Part shown: piece by piece, positions 8,456-16,237 of the stretch
Layout: each line of letters opens with the position of its first letter
Position numbering within the stretch: the stretch's first letter is position 1
NCBI RefSeq assembly: GCF_003233725.1
Contig: NZ_QKQV01000002.1
Location: 1 to 64,000 of the forward strand
DNA length: 64,000 nt
DNA from: Mesonia sp. K7
GTDB taxonomy: Bacteria > Bacteroidota > Bacteroidia > Flavobacteriales > Flavobacteriaceae
Reading direction: 5' to 3'
Made by a program: the position numbers and the translations under genes
Notes under the pieces: generated by a model
Seen by the model: the letters and a program-made list of their open reading frames with translations, nothing else
What the model was told of the DNA's origin: nothing
Databases searched by the model: none

Positions 8456-8498
8456 GTTCTCGATATGATTTTTTTATAAAAAATCACTCGAACTGACA
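8456..8498. repeat. Palindromic repeat of the GTTCTCGAT...ACTCGAACTGAC family
   Basis: GTTCTCGATATGATTTTTT pairs with AAAAAATCACTCGAAC across a short loop. The same ends, with a different stem interior (AATTTCGC/GCGAAAT), occur at 33678-33721, and a related form lies at 6385-6424 in the opposite orientation. It sits in the gap before arsR. Confidence 0.75.
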
Positions 8499-8577
8499 AT
8501 TTAGGAATTGGTTTGAACCAAAATGTAGAATGAATATTAAAAAAATATGTCACCATATTTTGAGGTTAATATATTTA

Positions 8578-8593
8578 ATCGTAATATTGCAAT
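8578..8593. promoter_or_regulatory. Candidate ArsR operator
   Basis: ATCGTAATATTGCAAT, an imperfect 16-bp palindrome (12 of 16 positions symmetric), centred about 27 bp before the arsR start. ArsR-family repressors normally bind AT-rich inverted repeats over their own promoter, so autoregulation here is a reasonable inference. Confidence 0.5.
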
Positions 8594-8612
8594 GTATTAA
8601 TAGAAGTAACCT

Positions 8613-8945
8613 ATGGGACTCGCAAAAACCGAAATATTTACCGATGAACAAAACAAAATAGCGCTTTATGCGAAAGTATTCGGACATCCGGCAAGGGTGG
8701 CTATTTTGCAACACTTGTTTAGAATCGATACTTGTGTTTGTGGTGATTTAGTAAATGAAATCGGATTGGCACAACCTACCATATCCCAACACCTGAAAGA
8801 ACTCAAAACCTTAGGCTTAATAAAGGGAAACGTAGAAGGCACGAGTGTTTGCTATTGTATTCATAAAGAAAATTGGACACATATGAAAAAAGTGATGCTT
8901 GAATTTCTCGATCAGGACCTACAGCAACAAGGAGATTGCTGCTAA
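8613..8945 (+). CDS. arsR: ArsR-family arsenic-responsive transcriptional repressor
   Basis: A 110-residue winged-helix repressor expected to leave its operator when arsenite binds. The HTH runs from about residue 24 to 80 (HPARVAILQHL, then LAQPTISQHLKELKTLGLIK). The As(III)-type motif CVCGDL gives Cys41 and Cys43 in the position of the classical ELCVCDL site, and Cys residues at about 89 and 91 (SVCYCIH) may complete a thiolate site. The protein ends QQQGDCC, an extra Cys pair not needed for the fold. It is the first gene of a same-strand arsenic operon, with a palindromic operator candidate just upstream. Confidence 0.92.
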   Translation: MGLAKTEIFTDEQNKIALYAKVFGHPARVAILQHLFRIDTCVCGDLVNEIGLAQPTISQHLKELKTLGLIKGNVEGTSVCYCIHKENWTHMKKVMLEFLDQDLQQQGDCC

Positions 8946-8986
8946 AAAAATTTAAACTTATTCATCGTATAATTACAATAAAAAAA

Positions 8987-9493
8987 ATGAAATTATCAGA
9001 AGTAAAAAAGGCATTAAAAGCATTAGATACCATCGCTTTTCAACTACCACATGGAGAGTTGGTTCCCCGTCACTTCCATGTGACAGAGGTAGGCAAGGTA
9101 ACCAAGCATTTTATCGATTGTGGAGGACAAGTGCGCCACGAAGAAGTGGTGAATTTCCAATTATGGAGTGCCAACGACTACGACCATCGACTTCATCCCG
9201 AAAAGCTTTTAAAGATCATTCAGTTATCGGAAGAAGTATTGGGAATAACCGACTTGGAAATAGAAGTAGAATACCAAATGCAAAGTCACAAACAAGAAAG
9301 CTCGATAGCACAAAACTTCAATACTATTGGGAAGTTTGGTCTTGCTTTTGACGGCACACACTTTTTACTCACTCCACAACAGACCGATTGCTTGGCAAAA
9401 GACCAATGTGGAGTTCCTACTCAGAAGAAAAAAATAGCTTTAGCGGAGTTAAGCAGTACCTCTTGCTGTACGCCAGAAAGTAATTGTTGTTAA
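8987..9493 (+). CDS. DUF6428 family protein of the ars operon
   Basis: A 168-residue soluble protein of a family known mainly from arsenic operons of Bacteroidota. It opens with an amphipathic helix (MKLSEVKKALKALDTIAFQL) and has conserved HGELVPRHFHVTEVG and FIDCGGQVRHEEVVNFQLW stretches rich in His and Glu. The C-terminal tail is STSCCTPESNCC, two adjacent Cys pairs resembling a soft-metal binding tail. The ATG at 8987 is chosen over a farther in-frame codon because it starts at the family N-terminus and leaves a 41-bp gap after arsR. A role as arsenite chaperone or sensor is only inferred. No enzyme motif was seen. Confidence 0.85.
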   Translation: MKLSEVKKALKALDTIAFQLPHGELVPRHFHVTEVGKVTKHFIDCGGQVRHEEVVNFQLWSANDYDHRLHPEKLLKIIQLSEEVLGITDLEIEVEYQMQSHKQESSIAQNFNTIGKFGLAFDGTHFLLTPQQTDCLAKDQCGVPTQKKKIALAELSSTSCCTPESNCC

Positions 9494-9511
9494 ACCTAAA
9501 TTAAATACCTC

Positions 9512-10144
9512 ATGACTAATTCTTTGTTCCCAAAAATAGAAGAAAGCATAGAGCAATTAGATCTAGCGTCCATTACAGCACCGCGTAAAGCTATTCTACA
9601 ACCGCTGATTGATTTTATACAAGCCAAAGTTAGCAACCATCAAGAAGTTCGTCTTCATTTTATTTGTACACACAATTCCAGAAGAAGCCATTTGTCACAG
9701 GTCTGGGCACAAGCCATGGCGTATAAGTTTAAAATCAAAAACGTGTTTTGTTATTCTGGCGGCACTGAAGCAACGGCGCTTTTCCCAATGGTAGCCAATA
9801 CCTTACAAAATACGGGGTTTAAAATCACGACCATCGCTGCGGGAGACAACCCTATTTACACTATAAAATATGCCGATAGCGTTCATCCTGTTATTGCTTT
9901 TTCAAAAAAACTGGACCATGAGTTTAATCCAGCTACTGGTTTTGCCGCGATTATGACTTGTTCTCAAGCCGATGGAGGTTGCCCTTTTATTGCAGGGGCA
10001 GAAAAACGTATTCCTATTACCTTTGAAGATCCAAAAGCTTTTGATGATTCACCACAACAAGCAGAAAAATACGAAGAAAGAAGCTTACAAATTGCGACAG
10101 AGTTGTATTACATTTTCTCTCAAATCAACCCCAAAAAACAATGA
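9512..10144 (+). CDS. Low-molecular-weight phosphatase-type arsenate reductase homologue
   Basis: A 210-residue cytosolic protein of the LMW protein-tyrosine-phosphatase/ArsC fold. The catalytic P-loop CTHNSRRS (Cys52, CX5R) follows a beta strand, as in thioredoxin-linked arsenate reductases. Another conserved block, [11 protein letters not shown] near residue 149, places two Cys residues where the resolving thiols could be. It should reduce As(V) to As(III) for the pump encoded next. Its stop overlaps the start of that pump gene by 4 bp (ATGA), which implies translational coupling. It is longer than B. subtilis-type ArsC (about 139 residues), with an N-terminal helical extension of about 45 residues. 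The substrate is inferred from context. Confidence 0.88.
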   Translation: MTNSLFPKIEESIEQLDLASITAPRKAILQPLIDFIQAKVSNHQEVRLHFICTHNSRRSHLSQVWAQAMAYKFKIKNVFCYSGGTEATALFPMVANTLQNTGFKITTIAAGDNPIYTIKYADSVHPVIAFSKKLDHEFNPATGFAAIMTCSQADGGCPFIAGAEKRIPITFEDPKAFDDSPQQAEKYEERSLQIATELYYIFSQINPKKQ

Positions 10145-11205
10145 GTACAAAAAAATTAAGTTTTCTCGATAGAAACCTCACTTTATGGATTTTTGTTGCT
10201 ATGGCAATAGGAATAGCTTTAGGTTATTTTATTCCAAGCTTTCCTGATATGATCAACTCGTTTAATCAAGGTACTACCAATATTCCCATTGCCATAGGAC
10301 TTATTCTTATGATGTATCCTCCTTTAGCTAAGGTCAATTATGCATTACTGCCAAAAGTCTTTAAAAACACCAAAATACTTTCAATTTCGCTCATCCTAAA
10401 TTGGGTAATTGGTCCGGTACTCATGTTTGTGCTAGCGATTCTATTTTTGAGTGATTACCCCGAGTATATGGTAGGCCTAATTTTGATAGGTTTAGCCCGT
10501 TGCATTGCCATGGTATTGGTGTGGAATGATCTTGCGGAAGGTAATAGTGAATACGGTGCTGCATTAGTAGCCTTAAATAGCATCTTTCAAGTATTTGCCT
10601 ATAGTTTTTATGCGTGGTTGTTTATCACCAAACTACCTCCTTTATTAGGTTTTGAAGGAGCTATTATTGATATTTCGATAGCCACCATTGCCGAAAGTGT
10701 AGCGATCTATTTGGGAATTCCTTTTCTTATGGGAATACTCAGCCGACAACTACTGGTAAAGCTAAAAGGAGAGGAGTGGTACACCCATAACTTTATCCCA
10801 GCTATTTCCCCCATCACCTTGATTGCTTTGTTATTTACCATTGTGGTAATGTTTTCTTTAAAAGGAGAGCTCATCGTAAGCATTCCTATGGATGTGATAC
10901 TTATTGCAATACCTTTACTGCTTTACTTTACGGCGATGTTTATCATTGGTTTTTTCATGACCAAGGCTGTAGGAGCCAATTATGATAAAACCACCTCGGT
11001 AGCTTTTACCGCTGCGGGTAATAATTTTGAATTGGCAATAGCTGTGGCTATTGCGGTATTTGGACTCAATTCAGGGCAAGCATTTGCAGGCGTGATTGGC
11101 CCCTTAGTAGAAGTACCCGCATTGATTTTACTCGTGAAAGTATCTTTTTGGTTGCGTAAAAAATATTACGGTAAAACAGTAAACGCTTCCTCCCAAGTCA
11201 AGTAA
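10141..11205 (+). CDS. acr3: ACR3-family arsenite efflux transporter
   Basis: A 354-residue inner-membrane protein with about ten membrane segments that exports As(OH)3/arsenite. The family signature is clear: LGLAR-type segment [20 protein letters not shown] at about residue 116, including the conserved Cys thought to contact the metalloid, and [18 protein letters not shown] at about 293. It begins [20 protein letters not shown] as in other ACR3 proteins. It overlaps the reductase gene by 4 bp, so reductase and pump are produced together. The classification is secure; the symbol acr3 (also called arsB in many genomes) reflects the family. Confidence 0.94.
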   Translation: MSTKKLSFLDRNLTLWIFVAMAIGIALGYFIPSFPDMINSFNQGTTNIPIAIGLILMMYPPLAKVNYALLPKVFKNTKILSISLILNWVIGPVLMFVLAILFLSDYPEYMVGLILIGLARCIAMVLVWNDLAEGNSEYGAALVALNSIFQVFAYSFYAWLFITKLPPLLGFEGAIIDISIATIAESVAIYLGIPFLMGILSRQLLVKLKGEEWYTHNFIPAISPITLIALLFTIVVMFSLKGELIVSIPMDVILIAIPLLLYFTAMFIIGFFMTKAVGANYDKTTSVAFTAAGNNFELAIAVAIAVFGLNSGQAFAGVIGPLVEVPALILLVKVSFWLRKKYYGKTVNASSQVK

Positions 11206-11238
11206 ATTTTTCTAAATTTATAAAACAATATTAGGCTT

Positions 11239-12012
11239 ATGGAATGGTGGACTTCACTTTTTTCGGAAGTAGAGTTAGGCGTTGTTCTCTTGCTATTTAT
11301 ACTTGGATTGGTTGCTTTTGTACTTTCAACAATCTCGGGAGGAGGTGGAGCATTAGTCCTGGTGCCTGTTTTAGATTGGATCATCGGAGTCAATAATACC
11401 GCACCAGTACTTAACTTAGGTACTTTTATAGGGCGTCCTTCCAGACTTATTATCTTCTGGAAACATATCAAATGGAAGGTTTGCCTTTATTATGCACCAA
11501 CAGCGATTATTGGAGCTTGGTTAGGGGCTTGGTTGTTTAGTAATTTTAAAATCACGTGGCTGCAAATAGTCGTTGGGCTTTTTCTAATCAGCACGATTTG
11601 GCAGTTTAAATTTGGAAAGAAAGCTAAGTCTTTTGAAATGAAGCTATGGTATTTCATTCCTTTAGGACTTGTCATTTCTATCTTAGGAACCATTATTGGT
11701 GCTTTAGGTCCTGTGCTCAACCCGTTTTACCTAAATTTAGGACTCGACAAAGAAGAACTGATTGCCACCAAGACAGCTAATTCCTTTCTCATGGGACTCT
11801 CACAAATAGGCAGCTATACCTTCTTTGGACTACTACACGACCAGTTATGGGTATACGGAATAGCACTAGGCATAGGAGCCACATTAGGAAATTTGATAGG
11901 GAAAAAGTTTTTGGCTTCTATGAAGAGTAGTACCTTCAGAAAATGGGTGATTGCGTTGATGGTCATCAGTGGTGTTTTCTTGATTTATGGTCAACTAGAA
12001 AAACTGTTTTAA
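11239..12012 (+). CDS. TauE/SafE-family membrane exporter at the end of the ars operon
   Basis: A 257-residue inner-membrane protein of the TSUP (TauE/SafE) family, which carries small sulfur-containing or organic anions. Two similar halves of about four membrane segments are visible. The first has TISGGGGALVLVPVLDWI and the second GTIIGALGPVLNPFYLNLGL, each with the Gly/Pro-rich loop typical of the fold. It starts 33 bp after acr3 on the same strand with no terminator between, so it is probably part of the arsenic operon. A role in exporting an arsenic-thiol or sulfur compound is possible but not shown. It could also be an unrelated passenger. Confidence 0.85.
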   Translation: MEWWTSLFSEVELGVVLLLFILGLVAFVLSTISGGGGALVLVPVLDWIIGVNNTAPVLNLGTFIGRPSRLIIFWKHIKWKVCLYYAPTAIIGAWLGAWLFSNFKITWLQIVVGLFLISTIWQFKFGKKAKSFEMKLWYFIPLGLVISILGTIIGALGPVLNPFYLNLGLDKEELIATKTANSFLMGLSQIGSYTFFGLLHDQLWVYGIALGIGATLGNLIGKKFLASMKSSTFRKWVIALMVISGVFLIYGQLEKLF

Positions 12013-12236
12013 AAAGTTGAAACTAACATAACTCGCTTCGTTACAAAGTTTTTTAAATCGCAGTTTCTGATGCTGAGAATACTTCAGTCATTGCGACAGG
12101 CAGGTTTCTAAAAGAAAAAGTATCGAGAACAGCCCCTTATTGCGTAGCACTTTTCGTGCATTCGGCCACTCGAAGTGACAAAATTCATCTACGTTTATAT
12201 CTATTAAAATTTAAAACTTTACAACTTAGAACCCAC
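12013..12236. other. Gene-free gap holding the right bracket repeat
   Basis: A 224-bp convergent gap between the TauE/SafE gene and the DCC gene. It is occupied mostly by the repeat at 12066-12195. No canonical terminator with a T-run is evident. Confidence 0.7.
12066..12195 (+). repeat. Repeat of about 130 bp, right member of the bracketing pair
   Basis: Same orientation and same order of blocks as 6364-6502. It lacks the CTCGATACAACCTCACT segment present in the left copy, and GTTCGAG is replaced by a GACAGGCAGG stretch. These differences show the copies diverged by small block changes. Confidence 0.85.
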
Positions 12237-12653
12237 TTACTCCAAAAACTTCGTCTTTTCCTCAGCTGTAGGCATACGACAAGTTTCCCGTTTGCCATAC
12301 CATTTATAGCGATTTCGCGCCACAAAGTCGTAGACCACATTCCGAAAGCTTTCCGGTAAAAATATGAAGTTGTGTAAAAAAGAAATCCCTCCACCGAGCT
12401 GCTGAGCAATCTTAAGGGCTGCTGTAGATTTTACATAGTAAGCCTTGCCTGGATCTATCATCACAATAGAATCGACTTCATTAGGGTCAATGCCACGTTC
12501 TTTTAAAAGTTGCTGTCCGAGTTCGCTCTGTAGAGAAGCAAACCTAAAAATATCTTTCTTATCTTTTCGTAGAACATAATCTACGGTGTTGTTGCACAAG
12601 TTGCAAACGCCATCAAAAAGAATGATCAGTTTATCTTCAGGTAGTGTGGTCAT
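12237..12653 (-). CDS. DCC-family thiol-disulfide oxidoreductase-like protein (DUF393)
   Basis: A 138-residue protein of the DCC family, named for the motif DxxCxxC. Here it is FDGVCNLC with Cys17 and Cys20, directly after the first beta strand. FASLQSELGQQLL near residue 37 and SIVMIDPGKAYYVKSTAALK near 62 are also typical. The family is predicted to have a thioredoxin-like fold, but no reaction is firmly established. It overlaps the mutS2 gene by 4 bp, so the two are translated as a pair. A C-terminal YKWYGKRETCRMP stretch adds a third Cys, as in many relatives. Confidence 0.9.
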   Translation of the reverse strand: MTTLPEDKLIILFDGVCNLCNNTVDYVLRKDKKDIFRFASLQSELGQQLLKERGIDPNEVDSIVMIDPGKAYYVKSTAALKIAQQLGGGISFLHNFIFLPESFRNVVYDFVARNRYKWYGKRETCRMPTAEEKTKFLE

Positions 12654-14839
12654 TTTGCTTTTTTAATCAGTTCGAGTTGGTCTAAAGCAATTTCGGTGGT
12701 AAACATCCCGTAGTTAACAATTGCTTTTTTCTTTTCTATTTTATCGATGGTTCCGTTACTTCGGCTACCTTCTATACGTACAGTATCACCAACTTTAAAG
12801 TTAGCAATTTTTTCTTTCCTAATTTCTTGTTCCTTTACCTTTTGTTGCGCTTTTTCTTCTTTTTTCTTTTCTCGAATTACCTCAATTTGTTGGATAGCCT
12901 CTTGTTGTATTTTTTCCTTTTTAGCTTTTTCTGCTTTCGCCTTTTTGGAGGCTAAGGCTCTAGAAGCCTCCCGTTTACTGTTTTCTACCGCAACTATTTT
13001 TTGTAACTCGATCATCAGCTTTTTCTTGTTTTTCTTTTGGAAAAATTCTAATGCCAATTGATCTATCTTTTTACCAATATGAATGTATTTCTGGTTAGCA
13101 TCATACAACTCCTGAAAACCTTCTAATTTCTCTTGTATCTTCGTATTGATTTGGGTAAGCTTTTCTTGTTCTTTCTCGGCACTCTGCTCTTTTTTCTTGA
13201 GTGATTTTGTAGTTTTTTCAAGTTTAGACCGTTCACGTTGTAGTTTAGCGATGTTCTTATCGAAATTGATCTTACCGCGTTCTACTTTCTTTTTAGAACG
13301 GTTGATGAGACTATAAGGAATCCCAATTTTTTGAGCCACTTCAAAAGTAAATGAACTTCCGGCTTCACCAAGTTGCAGCTTATAAATCGGTTCAAAAGTG
13401 TGACTATTAAAAAGCATATTTGCATTGATAATACCTTCGGTTTCCTGTGCCATTTTTTTTAGATTGGCGTAGTGTGTAGTGATAATCCCAAAGGATTGTT
13501 TTTCGTAGAATACTTCTAAAAAAGTTTCCGCTAAAGCGCCACCTAATTCTGGATCACTTCCGGTACCAAATTCATCGATGAGAAACAAGGTGTTTTCATC
13601 ACAATGCCTCAAAAAGTATTTCATATTCTTGAGACGGTAAGAATAAGTACTTAGCTGATTTTCGATACTTTGGTTATCACCAATATCGGTTAAAACCTTA
13701 TTGAACAAACAGACCCGTGAATGCGCGTGAACAGGAATCAACATTCCGCTTTGTAGCATCACTTGTAATAAACCCACGGTTTTAAGCGTAATGCTTTTTC
13801 CTCCAGCATTGGGACCTGAAATCACAATGATCCGATTATCCTTGTTCAGGATAATGTCTTGCGGAAAAGTTTTTTTATGGGTTTTTTTATTCGATAAAAA
13901 TAAAAGGGGATGATAAGCCTGTTTGAGTTCTATTTCTCGGTTGGAAGTAATTTTCGGTAATACCGCATCTATTTGCTTGGCGTAATTCTTTTTTGCGGCA
14001 ATTACATCCATTTGCGAAAGAAAGTTTTGGTAAATTATCAATAACGGACGGTAAGGCTTGATCCGCTGTGTTAGTTCGTTTAGGATACGTTGCACTTCCT
14101 TTTTCTCTTCATATTGCAATTGTGTCAGTCTTCTAGTAAAATGTACCGTATTTTCAGGTTGCATATACACAATACTTCCTGTTTTGGAAGTGCCAAGAAC
14201 AGCACCTTTTACTTTTTTCCGATACATTGCATTCACTGCCAAGACTCGAATGTGATCGACCACCGTTTCCTTGATTTCATCAAGGTATTCCAGCTTTTGA
14301 TAGCGGTTTAAATCGACCTCAAAACTCTTATTGATTTGCTCTTTTACTTCGTCTAATTCTTTTCGTAATTGAAAAAGTAGGGAAGAGGCATCGTTTTTTA
14401 TTTCACCAAACTTATTGATGACCACACCCACATGTTCGCTGATCTCGGTGAGGGATTCTACTTCATTTGAAAATTGATATAAGTAGGGATAAATTTCTTT
14501 ATACTTTCTAAAAAAAAGAATTAATGCATTTGTGGTTTCCGAAATAGCCGCTATTTTTCTAAAACCCAAAACGTCTAAGGTGCTATTCTCTATTGAAAGT
14601 AGATGTATCTCTTTTTCAATTTTATCGAAATAATGATTGGGTATAGGTTTTTCCTGTAACTCAGAAGACAGGTACTCGTTGGTTTGTTCTAGTGCTCTTA
14701 TTACTTCTTGGCGTTTGGCAAAGGGCTTTTGTTGTAAAGCAAGTATTTTTCCTAATTCTGTCGTACAGAATTTTTCTACTTGTTGGCAAACCGTGTTAAA
14801 TTCTAAATCGAGAAGTGCTTTTTCTGTTATCTTTATCAT
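12650..14839 (-). CDS. mutS2: MutS2-type ATPase without the Smr nuclease domain
   Basis: A 729-residue MutS-family ATPase. The clamp/lever region spans residues 1-330. The ATPase holds the Walker A ISGPNAGGKSITLKT at about 342, the MutS signature QSIENQLSTYSYRLKNMKYF at about 385, and Walker B LFLIDEFGTGSDPELGGALA at about 418. A long Lys/Glu-rich coiled coil runs from about 525 to 680, and a KOW-like beta segment (VGDTVRIEGSRSNGTIDKIE) ends the protein. B. subtilis MutS2 is about 785 residues and continues into an Smr domain; this one stops before it. In other bacteria MutS2 limits recombination or rescues collided ribosomes. A TAnnTTTG box lies 29 bp upstream. Gene order: mutS2 then DCC. 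Confidence 0.92.
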   Translation of the reverse strand: MIKITEKALLDLEFNTVCQQVEKFCTTELGKILALQQKPFAKRQEVIRALEQTNEYLSSELQEKPIPNHYFDKIEKEIHLLSIENSTLDVLGFRKIAAISETTNALILFFRKYKEIYPYLYQFSNEVESLTEISEHVGVVINKFGEIKNDASSLLFQLRKELDEVKEQINKSFEVDLNRYQKLEYLDEIKETVVDHIRVLAVNAMYRKKVKGAVLGTSKTGSIVYMQPENTVHFTRRLTQLQYEEKKEVQRILNELTQRIKPYRPLLIIYQNFLSQMDVIAAKKNYAKQIDAVLPKITSNREIELKQAYHPLLFLSNKKTHKKTFPQDIILNKDNRIIVISGPNAGGKSITLKTVGLLQVMLQSGMLIPVHAHSRVCLFNKVLTDIGDNQSIENQLSTYSYRLKNMKYFLRHCDENTLFLIDEFGTGSDPELGGALAETFLEVFYEKQSFGIITTHYANLKKMAQETEGIINANMLFNSHTFEPIYKLQLGEAGSSFTFEVAQKIGIPYSLINRSKKKVERGKINFDKNIAKLQRERSKLEKTTKSLKKKEQSAEKEQEKLTQINTKIQEKLEGFQELYDANQKYIHIGKKIDQLALEFFQKKNKKKLMIELQKIVAVENSKREASRALASKKAKAEKAKKEKIQQEAIQQIEVIREKKKEEKAQQKVKEQEIRKEKIANFKVGDTVRIEGSRSNGTIDKIEKKKAIVNYGMFTTEIALDQLELIKKAK

Positions 14840-14867
14840 TTCAAATCAAAAACCGAGTTCAGGCAAG

Positions 14868-14875
14868 CAAATTTA
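14868..14875 (-). promoter_or_regulatory. Bacteroidetes -7 box candidate for mutS2
   Basis: Minus-strand TAAATTTG matches TAnnTTTG and ends 28 bp before the mutS2 ATG. No convincing -33 TTG element is seen at the usual spacing, so support is modest. Confidence 0.4.
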
Positions 14876-14886
14876 AGCATTATTTT

Positions 14887-15552
14887 ATGACGGTAAACAT
14901 TGAAGAAAGTTGGAAAAAACATTTACAACCCGAATTTGAAAAAACTTATTTTAAAAACTTAGTAGCATTTGCAAAACAAGAATACCAAGCTTATACCTGT
15001 TACCCAAAAGGTCAAGACATTTTTAAGGCCTTTGACTTATGTCCTTTGGATACAACCAAAGTGGTCATAATCGGTCAAGACCCTTATCACGGTCCTAACC
15101 AAGCCCATGGTTTGTGCTTTTCGGTACCAGAAGGGGTTGCTTTTCCGCCGTCGTTGGTCAATATTTTTAAAGAAATAGAACAAGATTTAGGTAAAACATT
15201 TCCGTCGAGCGGAAATTTAGAACGTTGGGCAAAACAAGGAGTGTTGTTACTTAATGCTACTTTAACGGTAAGAGCTCAACAAGCCGGAAGCCATCAAAAC
15301 AAGGGCTGGGAAACCTTTACAGATGAAGTGATTAAAACCATTTCTACAGAAAAAGAAAATATCATTTTTTTACTTTGGGGTGGTTTTGCCAAAAAGAAAA
15401 TTCAGTTAATCGATACCCAAAAACATCACGTCTTGACTTCAGGTCATCCTTCCCCTTTAAGTGCCAATAGAGGTTATTGGTTTGGCAACAAACACTTTAG
15501 TAAAGCTAATGAGTTTTTAAAAAAAATAAACTTAAAACCTATTGATTGGTAG
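14887..15552 (+). CDS. ung: Uracil-DNA glycosylase, family 1
   Basis: A 221-residue base-excision repair enzyme that removes uracil from DNA. The catalytic water-activating motif GQDPYHGP occupies residues 63-70 (Asp65), the Pro/Ser loop FPPSLVNIFKE follows near 90, LLLNATLTVR near 122 supplies the Asn for uracil recognition, and the minor-groove HPSPLSANRG loop lies near 190. Length matches family 1 enzymes (about 220-230). The start is the ATG at 14887; an in-frame codon 72 bp upstream would overlap the start of mutS2 and add an unrelated stretch. Divergent from mutS2, so a short shared promoter region separates two DNA-repair genes. Confidence 0.97.
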   Translation: MTVNIEESWKKHLQPEFEKTYFKNLVAFAKQEYQAYTCYPKGQDIFKAFDLCPLDTTKVVIIGQDPYHGPNQAHGLCFSVPEGVAFPPSLVNIFKEIEQDLGKTFPSSGNLERWAKQGVLLLNATLTVRAQQAGSHQNKGWETFTDEVIKTISTEKENIIFLLWGGFAKKKIQLIDTQKHHVLTSGHPSPLSANRGYWFGNKHFSKANEFLKKINLKPIDW

Positions 15553-15563
15553 GTTTTTAACTA

Positions 15564-16175
15564 TTAGAACCTAAAGCCTAAGTTGACATCAAAAAGAGCG
15601 ATAATTTCTGGAGAATCATCGTTAAAAAGGTTTCTTCCTATTCCGAAATGTAAATCGGTAAAAAAGCCTTTTTTATGCATAAATTTGCCTCCAACACCAA
15701 TACCAATAGCCAAATCTGAATATTCGATGCCTTCATATTCTTCCTGATAATTACCATTTTCATCATAGTAATAGTGAATATACTCATCATACTCACCCGA
15801 AGAATACATCATAAAACCTTTCATATAAAAACCTCTTGCTCGTTTAGTTTCGCTAAAAAACCAGTTATAACTACCTGTAACCGAAAATTCTTTTGCAAAA
15901 ATTTCATCGGTTTCAATATCATCATTAACGTCTTTAAACCTTGTAAAAACACCTAGCTCAACAGAAGTGTTTTCGTTAAGAATACGCTCATAACTAGCAT
16001 CTAAAGCAGCAAATACAATAAGATTGAATGCGTTGAGAGAAAGTTCATTGTTTCCGGTGGCACGTACATTATCTTGTTCGATATCTGGTACACGATAGTC
16101 GTCTTCGTCTTCTTGTGCCTGAAGATGGAAACTTGCTAAAAGTAAAACGCTAAAATATAAAAGTTTTATTTTCAT
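15564..16175 (-). CDS. Outer-membrane beta-barrel-like protein of unknown role
   Basis: A 203-residue protein with a cleavable signal peptide (MKIKLLYFSVLLLASFHLQA, cut before QEDED). An acidic linker (EDEDDYRVPDIEQD) follows. The rest has alternating hydrophobic/aromatic strands (ELSLNAFNLIVFAALDASYE, TGSYNWFFSE, GFYMKGFMMYSSGEYD) and ends in DVNLGFRF, a terminal-Phe signature of barrels inserted by the BAM complex. This resembles OmpW/PorT-like small barrels of Bacteroidota (DUF3575-like). No ligand can be suggested. It is convergent with ung, with only 11 bp between their stops. Confidence 0.75.
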   Translation of the reverse strand: MKIKLLYFSVLLLASFHLQAQEDEDDYRVPDIEQDNVRATGNNELSLNAFNLIVFAALDASYERILNENTSVELGVFTRFKDVNDDIETDEIFAKEFSVTGSYNWFFSETKRARGFYMKGFMMYSSGEYDEYIHYYYDENGNYQEEYEGIEYSDLAIGIGVGGKFMHKKGFFTDLHFGIGRNLFNDDSPEIIALFDVNLGFRF

Positions 16176-16237
16176 CTGAATAATCTTGTTCGTTTCTCTA
16201 TAGATGCAATAACGTAAAAGGGTTGCTTTTAGTATGC

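Noticed and set aside
6364-12195. Classical genomic island or transposon around the arsenic genes
   Set aside because: No integrase, transposase, tRNA attachment site or terminal inverted repeats; only the direct repeats are seen, so the weaker repeat-recombination idea is reported instead.
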